Part shown: in pieces, positions 29,262 to 38,096 of the stretch | How positions within the stretch are numbered: position 1 is the first letter of the stretch | How the letters are laid out: each line of letters begins with the position of its first letter | Assembly: GCA_947178175.1 (NCBI GenBank) | Contig: CAMWXI010000002.1 | Coordinates: 1 to 51,851 of the forward strand | From: an uncultured Porphyromonadaceae bacterium | GTDB taxonomy: Bacteria > Bacteroidota > Bacteroidia > Bacteroidales > Muribaculaceae | Reading direction: 5' to 3' | Length of the DNA stretch: 51,851 nt | Made by a program: the position numbers and the translations under genes | Notes under the pieces: generated by a model | Seen by the model: the letters and a program-made list of their open reading frames with translations, nothing else | Told to the model about the DNA's origin: nothing | Databases searched by the model: none

Positions 29262-30220
29262 AAACAAATAGAATTTTCTTTCTATGTCTGTCAGTCATGG
29301 CAATGATGCTGACTTCATGTCGCCATAAGGATCTATGTTATGACCACAGTCACAGGTCATCTGTAAGGGTGGTGTTCGATTGGGAAGAAGCACCGGATGC
29401 CAATCCGACTTCAATGCTTTCTTATTTCTTCCCGGAATATGACGGTGAGCCTATGATATACACGTTTGCCGGAAGGGAAGGAGGAAATATCAGTATTCCA
29501 TTCGGCAATTACAATTCCATTACAATAAGTGGAGATAATACAGATTGGGCCACACTTCTGAATACAGCAAATCCTCTCGGTTTTAAGGTAATTACAAAAG
29601 ATGCTGAGCGTCTGGAGGGATATGGGCTTTCGGTGAGTGTATTGCCAAGAGCACGCGGATCCGAAGCTGAAAGAGTGGCACTTGTCCCGGGAATAATGTG
29701 GCATGATCATCTTGAGGAGATAGATATTCCGGTGGAGCTTACGGGAGAGAAGGTTATTACTTATCGTCCTCATGAAATAGTCAGTCATTATACTGTTGAT
29801 GTAATCAATGTAAAAAATCTTGAGAATCTCAGGGGTTCGCAGATTGACGGTACGATTTCAGGAATGGCAGAGGGTTATTATCCAAGAAAAGAAACATCTT
29901 CAGACGAGAGTGTGACTTTCCCATTCGTATTGAAATCAGTAACTGATAATAAATCCTTACATTCAGAATTTCTTACATTCGGCGAATGTCCGAATCAAAG
30001 ACTCAACCATAATGTGACCATATACGTTTTACTTAATGACGGGACTAAATGGTTTAAGACCTTTGACGTCACCGACCAGGTCAGAAATGCTCCGGATCCG
30101 CGCAATGTGCATATTGTAATAGATGGATTGGAATTGCCAAAACCGATTGCGAACGGAGGTGGAGGATTCAAGCCTGAGGTAAATGACTGGAATGACATCG
30201 AAATTTATATTAAGATGTAG
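29258..30220 (+). CDS. DUF5119 domain-containing lipoprotein (fimbrial locus)
   Basis: Lipobox LTSCRHKDLCYDH; VRVVFDWEEAPDANPTSM; 4-nt overlap with upstream gene. Confidence 0.83.
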   Translation: MKTNRIFFLCLSVMAMMLTSCRHKDLCYDHSHRSSVRVVFDWEEAPDANPTSMLSYFFPEYDGEPMIYTFAGREGGNISIPFGNYNSITISGDNTDWATLLNTANPLGFKVITKDAERLEGYGLSVSVLPRARGSEAERVALVPGIMWHDHLEEIDIPVELTGEKVITYRPHEIVSHYTVDVINVKNLENLRGSQIDGTISGMAEGYYPRKETSSDESVTFPFVLKSVTDNKSLHSEFLTFGECPNQRLNHNVTIYVLLNDGTKWFKTFDVTDQVRNAPDPRNVHIVIDGLELPKPIANGGGGFKPEVNDWNDIEIYIKM

Positions 30221-30284
30221 ATTCGGACCTGAATGTATCTGACAAACTTGAAAATTGACAATTCATTATAAAAAATCATTGATT

Positions 30285-31331
30285 ATGAAAAACACTAAAC
30301 TTCTTCTGATGGCAACAGCGGTTGCAACGTTGGGATTGGCTTCCTGTACACAGGACGAGCCGGCAGAAGCCCACAAAGGTCGTGCAATTGATTTTCGCGC
30401 AGCGTTAAATACAAGAGCAGCCGAAACTACAAATGCAAATCTTGAGGACATTAACGTGGCGGCATTCCTCGGAGATCAGCTTTTCTTCCCGGTTATGCAA
30501 TATTCCAAAGGTTCTGACGGTTTCTTCACAACCACCGGTGATGAATATTACTGGCCCGGAGACAACAGTCAACTCTCATTCTATGCTTATGCACCGGCAA
30601 ATCCGGGTGGTACGGTCACCATAGACAATACAGCAAAGACACTTACAGGATTTACACCGGCAGCCAGTCTGGCGGATCAGGTTGACTTTGTAACAGCTAA
30701 CGCTACCGGCACCAAGAGCGCCAATGAGGCGAGCGGTGTGCCCTTGACTTTCAATCACCAGCTTGCTCAGATTGAAATTCGCGCTAAGAGTGATAACACT
30801 GTCTACACATTCAGTATCAGCGGTGTGAGAATCGGTCAGCCTGTCTCAGTGGCAGATTTCAATTTTGATAAATCAGAATGGACTCTTGGCACGGATAAAG
30901 CTATTTATACAGATGTTTACACTACTCCAAAGACGCTGACTGCCGATGCAGTTTCTGTAATGGGTGAGGGTGGGAATGCGATGATTCTTCCTCAGCAACT
31001 TACTGCATGGGATCCTTCCGGAGATGCAAGTAACGCCGCAAAAGGTGCGTATCTTTCCGTGAAGCTTAATGTAACTACCAGAGAAACAGGCGTTCAGGTT
31101 TATCCCTTCCCCTCTAATGGCAATTGTCAATGGGCAGCTATTCCTATTGATACCAACTGGCAGCCGGGGAAGAAATATATCTATACCCTTGACCTTTCTC
31201 ATGGTGCGGGATACGTTGACCCGAATGACCCGGTTCCCGGTAATCCTGTTCTCGGCGGACCTATCAAATTCACTGTTGACGTAGTTGACTGGATTGATAC
31301 TCCGGTTAATCTTCCGATGACTACAAAGTAA
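30285..31331 (+). CDS. fimbrillin family protein (probable major pilin)
   Basis: Lipobox LASCTQDEPAEA; IDFRAALNTRAAETT, GDEYYWPGDNSQLSFYAYAP, VPLTFNHQLAQIEIRAKS. Confidence 0.88.
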   Translation: MKNTKLLLMATAVATLGLASCTQDEPAEAHKGRAIDFRAALNTRAAETTNANLEDINVAAFLGDQLFFPVMQYSKGSDGFFTTTGDEYYWPGDNSQLSFYAYAPANPGGTVTIDNTAKTLTGFTPAASLADQVDFVTANATGTKSANEASGVPLTFNHQLAQIEIRAKSDNTVYTFSISGVRIGQPVSVADFNFDKSEWTLGTDKAIYTDVYTTPKTLTADAVSVMGEGGNAMILPQQLTAWDPSGDASNAAKGAYLSVKLNVTTRETGVQVYPFPSNGNCQWAAIPIDTNWQPGKKYIYTLDLSHGAGYVDPNDPVPGNPVLGGPIKFTVDVVDWIDTPVNLPMTTK

Positions 31332-31358
31332 ATTCTATTATAAGATTATTAAAATTTA

Positions 31359-31390
31359 GGTTGCAGGGAGTTTAATGTCTCCCTGCAATC
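31359..31390 (+). promoter_or_regulatory. intercistronic hairpin between the two fimbrillin genes
   Basis: GGTTGCAGGGAG(31359-31370) / CTCCCTGCAATC(31379-31390), 12-bp stem with one G-U pair, 8-nt loop, no T-tract. Confidence 0.7.
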
Positions 31391-31427
31391 ACCAGGCAAC
31401 CCTGTTGAAAGTTGCAAATTAAAAAAT

Positions 31428-34046
31428 ATGAAAAATCCTCGTTATAAATATTGGTTTAAAGTATTGCCGGCAGTAGCAATTTACATGGCGACAACCCTTG
31501 CCGGCTGCTCCGACGAGGATTTCTCGGTTCATAATAAAAATTCGCGTCTGATTTCATTTAACGTAGTGGAATCGGGGGAGAATAATATGACGCGTTCAGG
31601 AAGGGTTGAAAGGGCAGATGGCGCTCTTTCTACTGTCACCCTGAATTCAAGTGGAAATAAACTATATTTAATTCCTGAGATTGAAAAAGGGATTGGAATT
31701 TCAGCGTCAGGTCAATCCACCCGAGGACTCCAGGTTACGGCAACATCAATTCAGGATTTTGGGGTTTATGCATCAACCGGTGTGGCGTCTACTGACGATG
31801 CAGGATATTATATGAAGAATATTCAGGTGACCCGGGATAATGACTGGACACCAAAGAAGGAGTATCTATGGCCAGGCAACGGTTCACTCCATTTTGTGGC
31901 TTATTCTCCTTATTGTCCGGATTTGCGGGAAATTGCCGATGAGGGGATTATCTCTCTCCCTTCTGACAGTCCGTCTGCGACTCCCATGATTTCTTATATG
32001 GTACCGGCAGATGTGACATCTCAGGAGGATCTTATGTGGGCCACTCCGGTAGAGGCGTCTTCTTCTCCCTGCTCTATGGAATTTAACCATGCGCTTGCTG
32101 CCGTAAGGTTTGCAACGGGTCCGGAAATGGCGGAATGTACGGTAAAGAAAATTTCTATTTCCGGATTGACCGGCTCAGGAAAATTGAATCTTGAGAATGG
32201 TGTGTGGTCAGACATGGAAGGGGAGGAGACATATACTGCCGACCTCAATGTAAAGCTTAGCGCGGCGGAGGGAGAATCAAACGTGGCAGAGAAGACCCCG
32301 ATTACGGATGATGAACATACATTCATGTTGCTTCCTCAAACTTTGGGGAAGAATGTTTCTCTGACAATGACTATCGACTGCAATGGAGCTGTAGCGGAAT
32401 TTACAGCCTCATTGGCGGGGCAGGTATGGACTGCAGGAAATACATATACCTATTATCTTTCAGCAAATCCTGAAATAGACCGTTTTGTATTGAGTGTTGC
32501 TTCTCCACTTTCGTTTAATTATACCGGAGGAACACAAGACTATACTGTCTCAAGCAAATATGAGTCATTGAAGAATGGTGTGATGACAACGGCAGAGGTG
32601 CCTTGGATAGCGGAATTTGTAGACGGGAACGGTAATGTAATACCTACTCCCGATTGGATAACCAACCTTCCGATGTCGGGTAACGGCACAATGGATTGTG
32701 AGGCACAGACCGAAATGGTGGAGCCAACTTTTGTAAGTATGAGTGAGCCGACGCGCTTATTGCGCTCCAAAAGCTCTGTCGGTTCTCCCCAATCGCCTTA
32801 TAATCTGTCAAATTCCTCCGGCGCTGCGACCATTGAAAATACGGCTAACTGCTACATTATCAACGCACCGGGTTCGTATAGTCTGCCTCTTGTGTATGGA
32901 AATGCCATAAAGAACGGTGTGGATAATACAGCGGCGTATGCACCGAATCGATCCAATCAGCCTTTCGTGAATCATCTTGGCAATCGTATTCAAAAGCCAT
33001 ATATTTATGATAATACCGGATGTTCGGATATAGCCGGAGCCAAACTGATATGGGAGGGAAGATTGAACATGATAAGGAATTTAAGACTCTCTCCCGATAA
33101 GAAACGCCTGGAGTTCGAGATAACCCCCGGTGGAATACGTCAGGGGAATGCCGTAGTCGGAATATATGACAGTAAGGGGGAGATAATGTGGAGCTGGCAA
33201 CTTTGGATAACAGACTATGTGTTGGGAGAAAATCTACAGACCGTGGCCTATAACGGCGTGGATTATCAGTATATGCCTTATAATCTGGGAAATGTCGTTG
33301 GCGGTGATGAAACTGATTTTGCATCAAACAAGGTGTTATTGCGTTTCACACAGAAACCCCTTGGCGGTGGTGAAGGTCAGAGCCTGACCATTACAGTGCA
33401 ACAGACAGGAAAGCATATAATCACACCATATTGCCATAGTTTCTATCAGTGGGGTAGAAAAGATCCTATGATTTCCGGAATAAAAGAGTGGTATAATGCC
33501 GACCACACAGAGATTACTCAAATTGAAACTAAAGTTATAGAGGGAAATGAAAAACTCGGAGTGGAGTTTGAAGCAGAACTGGTAAAGAGTCCGCAGGCAT
33601 TGTGGATATATCCTTCCAGCGGAAATCCTACTTTTTCCTTCACCGACAACTGGAATCTGGGAACGAGTGCGAGAAAAGTGAAGACAGTCTATGACCCTTC
33701 ACCGGCAGGGTATATGGTGCCGGGGAATGAGATAATAGCTTTCAGGGATATGAATGATGATTTATTCAGTTTTGCACAGCTTGAAGGTTACTCCATTCCA
33801 ACTCGCTTTATAGTCAGGAATAACGGCACGGATATCATATTCCCGGCATTGGGATATCGTTCAGGAAAGAGCGGAAGCGAAACGTTCACTAAGGATGGCG
33901 CCATCATCACGGCGCTTTGGGCTTCACATGCCAATACTCACGAAGCGAGTGCATTGCTACTGAGATACGACGGTGTCCTCATCCGTCACACTATCCCGTC
34001 AGACCAGAGAGTCGAAGGGTTTGGAATCCGCTCTGTGAAAGAGTGA
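31428..34046 (+). CDS. large fimbrillin-family lipoprotein with C-terminal FISUMP-like domain
   Basis: Lipobox TLAGCSDED; EYLWPGNGSLHFVAYSPY, MEFNHALAAVRFATG; C-terminal YCHSFYQWGRKDPM and KTVYDPSPAGYMVP. Confidence 0.83.
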   Translation: MKNPRYKYWFKVLPAVAIYMATTLAGCSDEDFSVHNKNSRLISFNVVESGENNMTRSGRVERADGALSTVTLNSSGNKLYLIPEIEKGIGISASGQSTRGLQVTATSIQDFGVYASTGVASTDDAGYYMKNIQVTRDNDWTPKKEYLWPGNGSLHFVAYSPYCPDLREIADEGIISLPSDSPSATPMISYMVPADVTSQEDLMWATPVEASSSPCSMEFNHALAAVRFATGPEMAECTVKKISISGLTGSGKLNLENGVWSDMEGEETYTADLNVKLSAAEGESNVAEKTPITDDEHTFMLLPQTLGKNVSLTMTIDCNGAVAEFTASLAGQVWTAGNTYTYYLSANPEIDRFVLSVASPLSFNYTGGTQDYTVSSKYESLKNGVMTTAEVPWIAEFVDGNGNVIPTPDWITNLPMSGNGTMDCEAQTEMVEPTFVSMSEPTRLLRSKSSVGSPQSPYNLSNSSGAATIENTANCYIINAPGSYSLPLVYGNAIKNGVDNTAAYAPNRSNQPFVNHLGNRIQKPYIYDNTGCSDIAGAKLIWEGRLNMIRNLRLSPDKKRLEFEITPGGIRQGNAVVGIYDSKGEIMWSWQLWITDYVLGENLQTVAYNGVDYQYMPYNLGNVVGGDETDFASNKVLLRFTQKPLGGGEGQSLTITVQQTGKHIITPYCHSFYQWGRKDPMISGIKEWYNADHTEITQIETKVIEGNEKLGVEFEAELVKSPQALWIYPSSGNPTFSFTDNWNLGTSARKVKTVYDPSPAGYMVPGNEIIAFRDMNDDLFSFAQLEGYSIPTRFIVRNNGTDIIFPALGYRSGKSGSETFTKDGAIITALWASHANTHEASALLLRYDGVLIRHTIPSDQRVEGFGIRSVKE

Positions 34047-34216
34047 CCTGTCAGTAAAAATATAGATTTCTCTGACCCGGAAAACTAAAACACTTTATGT
34101 AATTCGGAACTTACCGGCAGGGAGCTGATTTTGTGTAAAAACGGCAGTGGATTTGTATGATTCTCCAAAATTGATTATTCTTGCATTCTGTTTAGACGAC
34201 TTCAAAGTGAGAATTT

Positions 34217-34795
34217 ATGAAATACTTAGCTTTTGTCTGGAGTGTAATATGCGTTTGCGTGACATTTCCTTTCCTTAACGAAGAAGAGCGCACTTTGATC
34301 TATTGCGACACAAGGCGTTGGGCAAGCTTCAAAGGTGCTGCATATAATAAAAAATTCTTTATCAGTATGTTTGCGGAATCAGAAGAATTCCGTTCCGTTA
34401 TATATTACAGGGTGCGTAACCGGTTCAGATTTCTTCCATCATTGTTCTTGAAAGGGCAGGTGGCATGTCATCTGTGTATGCGCAAGGCCGGAGGAGGGCT
34501 TCTCCTGATTCATGGTTTCTCGACCATTGTATGCAGCGATTCAGTAGGAGAGAACTGCACGTTTCATCAAAATGTGACTGTCGGGTGGTCACACGGTCAT
34601 GCACCGGTCATAGGCAACAACTGTGTATTCGGTTGCGGTTCAATTGCAATAGGGAATATTAAGATTGGCAACAATGTCATAATAGGTGCCGGAGCCGTGG
34701 TTACGAAGGATATACCTGACAACTCGGTAGTGATTGGAAATCCTTGTAAGATTACGCCAAAAAAATTCACCGGTGACATAATGGATTATGTATAG
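34217..34795 (+). CDS. serine acetyltransferase-like left-handed beta-helix acyltransferase
   Basis: Hexapeptide repeats VIGNNCVFGCGSIAIGNIKIGNNVIIGAGAVVTKDIPDNSVVIGNP. Confidence 0.85.
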   Translation: MKYLAFVWSVICVCVTFPFLNEEERTLIYCDTRRWASFKGAAYNKKFFISMFAESEEFRSVIYYRVRNRFRFLPSLFLKGQVACHLCMRKAGGGLLLIHGFSTIVCSDSVGENCTFHQNVTVGWSHGHAPVIGNNCVFGCGSIAIGNIKIGNNVIIGAGAVVTKDIPDNSVVIGNPCKITPKKFTGDIMDYV

Positions 34796-34812
34796 TGTGT
34801 TTCAGTGGGGAT

Positions 34813-34843
34813 TTTGTTGTTCTGAGATTTTATAGTATATTTG
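34813..34843 (+). promoter_or_regulatory. Bacteroidetes-type promoter upstream of thyA
   Basis: TTTG (34813-34816)-N19-TATATTTG (34836-34843). Confidence 0.65.
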
Positions 34844-34920
34844 TTTGGATTTTGTGAAGAGGGTGCGCACTGCTTTTTTCAGTAAGGTCACTCTTTTTTT
34901 CGTTATAAGAGCTTATCGTT

Positions 34921-35715
34921 ATGAGACAATATAAGGAATTGTTGCAGTATGTTCTATCCAACGGCCATCGTAAGGAAGACCGCACCGGAACCGGGACAAT
35001 CTCAACATTCGGCTATCAAATGCGTTTTGACCTCTCTGAAGGATTCCCCCTTCTGACCACTAAGAAGGTTCACCTTAAGAGTATAATATATGAACTCCTG
35101 TGGTTTCTGCAGGGGAACACCAATGTTCACTATCTGCAGGACCATGGTGTGCGTATATGGAATGAATGGGCTGATCCCGATGGTTCATTAGGTCATATAT
35201 ATGGCTATCAGTGGCGTTCATGGCCCGATTATAACGGAGGATTTATCGACCAGATTTCCCGTGCAGTCGATGACATTAAAAATAATCCTGACTCCCGACG
35301 CATCATAGTAAGCTCTTGGAATGTGGCGGACCTCGACAATATGAATCTTCCACCGTGTCATACACTGTTTCAGTTTTATGTTGCCGACGGCAAACTGTCT
35401 CTCCAGCTTTATCAAAGGAGTGCCGACAGTTTCTTAGGCGTTCCATTCAATATAGCGAGCTATGCTCTGCTCACAATGATGATGGCGCAGGTCTGCGACC
35501 TCCAACCGGGAGAATTCATCCACACATTCGGAGATCTACATATCTATCTCAACCATCTGGAGCAGGTTAAAGAGCAGCTGGACCGGGATATACGTCCTCT
35601 GCCCAAGATGAGAATCAATCCGGAAGTAAAGGATATATTCGCTTTTAAATTTGAAGATTTCCGACTTGAGGATTATAACCCGCATCCCCCCATTAAAGGC
35701 GTGGTGTCTGTATGA
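34921..35715 (+). CDS. thyA: thymidylate synthase
   Basis: [42 protein letters not shown]; 264 aa, full length. Confidence 0.97.
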   Translation: MRQYKELLQYVLSNGHRKEDRTGTGTISTFGYQMRFDLSEGFPLLTTKKVHLKSIIYELLWFLQGNTNVHYLQDHGVRIWNEWADPDGSLGHIYGYQWRSWPDYNGGFIDQISRAVDDIKNNPDSRRIIVSSWNVADLDNMNLPPCHTLFQFYVADGKLSLQLYQRSADSFLGVPFNIASYALLTMMMAQVCDLQPGEFIHTFGDLHIYLNHLEQVKEQLDRDIRPLPKMRINPEVKDIFAFKFEDFRLEDYNPHPPIKGVVSV

Positions 35716-35791
35716 TTCTGATAAGAGAATAAGAAGGTCGGTTGCCGGCAAGTGCAACTGCAATAGAGATATCGGATAGAGTTTGCGGGAT

Positions 35792-37048
35792 ATGAACGTC
35801 GTGATCATTAATAAGTCAGATACTACCGGAGGTGCGGCAGTTGTGAGTTTCCGGCTTATGGAGGCTCTCAGAGCGGCCGGTGTGGATGCGCGGATGATAG
35901 TAGAGGAGAAACTGTCAGACTCTCCGTTCGTAGAGCCTGCCGCATCTCGGTTTTCACTAAAAGCTTCATTTATAGCGGAACGACTCAGAATTTTCCTCTC
36001 CAACGGATTTGACAGAAAAAATCTATTTAAGATAGACATCGCTTCCGATGGCGTTGACCTTGCAAACCATCCGTGGGTAAGGAGGGCTGATGCTGTTTTG
36101 CTCAACTGGGTGAATCAGGGGTTGCTCTCATTCAAGGGAATAAAACAGCTCATAAGAACAGGAAAACCTGTGATTTGGACCATGCACGATATGTGGTGCT
36201 TCACAGGCATTTGCCATCACTCTGAAAATTGCTGCAGATATGAGAGCATATGCTCCGACTGTCCATGGTTAGGGAAAGGCTCTGGAAAAAATGATTTGTC
36301 GGCAAGGGTTTTCCGGAAGAAACTTATTCTTTATCCGGAGTCAGGAATACATTTTGTGGCTGTCAGCAATTGGTTGAAGATGCTTTCACAGAATTCCGCA
36401 TTATTTAAAGGGATTCCGGTGTCAGTGATTCCTAACCCGTTTCCAATCCCTTCCAAGCCTATGGATTTCACATCAAGAGAGCAGGGGAATAAGAAAATTA
36501 TATTGTTCGGAGCAGCGCGTCTGGATGATCCGATAAAGGACTTCCCTACTCTTATAGCCGCTACCCGCTATCTCAAAGAAAGCTACCCGGATATTAAGGA
36601 TAAGATAGAACTTGTGACTTTCGGAGAAATTCGTAACTCCCGGCTTCTCGATGAGATAGCAATTCCACATCGTCATCTCGGGAGAATAAAAGGGGCTGAA
36701 AGATTGCGGGAAATATATGAAAAAGGTCACGTTATAGTCAGCACATCACGATATGAGACATTACCGGGAACTTTGGTTGAGGGACAGGCATACGGGGCAG
36801 TTCCCGTAAGTTTCAACCGGGGTGGACAAACGGATATAATAGAACATCTGTCTACCGGCTTCATTGCCTCATGGGAAGAGGAAACGGATAAAAGAGGGTC
36901 AGCTATCGGAGAAGGGATAATGTGGGCTCTGACTCAAGGATTGGAAACAAGAGAAAGAATGTTTGAGTCGGTGAAAAGCCGCTTCTCATATTCCTCAATC
37001 GCACATTCCTATATCTCGCTGATTGAGGATATTGCAAACAAAAAATAG
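35792..37048 (+). CDS. glycosyltransferase (GT4-like, colanic-acid type)
   Basis: IWTMHDMWCFTGICHHSENC...CSDCPWLG; LPGTLVEGQAYGAVPVSF; ATG 35792 preferred to TTG 35783. Confidence 0.88.
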   Translation: MNVVIINKSDTTGGAAVVSFRLMEALRAAGVDARMIVEEKLSDSPFVEPAASRFSLKASFIAERLRIFLSNGFDRKNLFKIDIASDGVDLANHPWVRRADAVLLNWVNQGLLSFKGIKQLIRTGKPVIWTMHDMWCFTGICHHSENCCRYESICSDCPWLGKGSGKNDLSARVFRKKLILYPESGIHFVAVSNWLKMLSQNSALFKGIPVSVIPNPFPIPSKPMDFTSREQGNKKIILFGAARLDDPIKDFPTLIAATRYLKESYPDIKDKIELVTFGEIRNSRLLDEIAIPHRHLGRIKGAERLREIYEKGHVIVSTSRYETLPGTLVEGQAYGAVPVSFNRGGQTDIIEHLSTGFIASWEEETDKRGSAIGEGIMWALTQGLETRERMFESVKSRFSYSSIAHSYISLIEDIANKK

Positions 37049-37209
37049 AGAATATGGCGGAGTGACAGCACCATTATTTGCATAGTGCGGAGTATATATC
37101 AATAATTCCCGTTCCGATATACTCTCTATGGGATTCAGTCAGTTTATAATCGCTTTAAAACAGACACCGGGCATAATTTTGAAAAGATTTCAAATTACAT
37201 CACAAAATT

Positions 37210-37626
37210 ATGCGAACAATCAATGCAATAATTATCCATTGCTCGGCCACGGCCGAAGGGAAGGAATTTCATCGAGAGGACATAGACGCCTGGCATCGTG
37301 CCCGCGGATTTGAGGGTATCGGTTATCACTATGTGGTCTGTCTTGACGGGAGCATAGAGGCCGGAAGAGATATCCGGAAGATTGGAGCCCATTGCTCACA
37401 GAAGCGGATGAATCATACTTCAATCGGAGTATGCTACATCGGAGGATGCGATGCAGATGGTAAAACACCCAAAGACACGCGGACTCCCGCTCAGAAGGAA
37501 TCACTTACCCGACTTCTAAAGAATCTGAAGACGAGATTTCCTGCCGCCATTATCTACGGGCACCGGGATTTTGCCGCGAAGGCATGTCCTTCGTTTGATG
37601 CGCACATAGAATATTCAGACCTCTGA
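37210..37626 (+). CDS. N-acetylmuramoyl-L-alanine amidase (T7-lysozyme-like)
   Basis: IIIHCSATAEGKEFHREDIDAWHRARGFEGIGYHYVVCLDG; SIGVCYIGG; IYGHRDFAAKACPSFD. Confidence 0.9.
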   Translation: MRTINAIIIHCSATAEGKEFHREDIDAWHRARGFEGIGYHYVVCLDGSIEAGRDIRKIGAHCSQKRMNHTSIGVCYIGGCDADGKTPKDTRTPAQKESLTRLLKNLKTRFPAAIIYGHRDFAAKACPSFDAHIEYSDL

Positions 37627-37631
37627 CAGCC

Positions 37632-38096
37632 ATGATAAAGAAGTTAATCATTCCGGGGATAATTCTGACAGTCATGGTCGCTTGTCAGAAAAAGATTTAC
37701 ATACCTCTTGAAAATCAAATAGTAAGTCACGACTCCATCCGGCAACACACCACTTCTTATTTCCGGGATACTATCTTCATCTCTAATAGGGAAATAATAT
37801 ATGGACGAGACAGTGTGTCAACGGTAGTAGATACATCGGGGAGGGTCTTAGGAATTGACAGCTGGCATTTTAGAGATAGAATTGCGGAGGTGAAGGAGAA
37901 TAGCAGGAGTGTGGAAGTCAGCTCTGATACTCTCAAAGATATCAGACGTGACACTTTACATGTCACGGTGCCTGTGATTGTAGAGAGAAATAAAGAAGTT
38001 CCCCGGCAGCGCACCCTTCCGGAGAAAGGGTTGTTGCTTGTCGGGGTTCTAACCGTAGTTTATTTGTTTTTTCGAATTTTCAGAAAGAGAATATGA
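37632..38096 (+). CDS. putative unimolecular-spanin-like lipoprotein with C-terminal TM
   Basis: N-terminal lipobox IILTVMVACQKK; ~105 aa polar region; C-terminal TM GLLLVGVLTVVYLFF with basic tail RIFRKRI; 5 nt after the amidase gene. Confidence 0.55.
   Translation: MIKKLIIPGIILTVMVACQKKIYIPLENQIVSHDSIRQHTTSYFRDTIFISNREIIYGRDSVSTVVDTSGRVLGIDSWHFRDRIAEVKENSRSVEVSSDTLKDIRRDTLHVTVPVIVERNKEVPRQRTLPEKGLLLVGVLTVVYLFFRIFRKRI

Noticed and set aside
28647-29267. 206-aa minus ORF opposite the DUF3575 gene
   Set aside because: Antisense shadow; the plus frame has clear DUF3575 motifs.
37091-37127. Weak inverted repeat GAGTATATATC...GATATACTC upstream of the amidase
   Set aside because: Bulged, AT-rich and no T-tract; not strong enough to call a terminator or operator.
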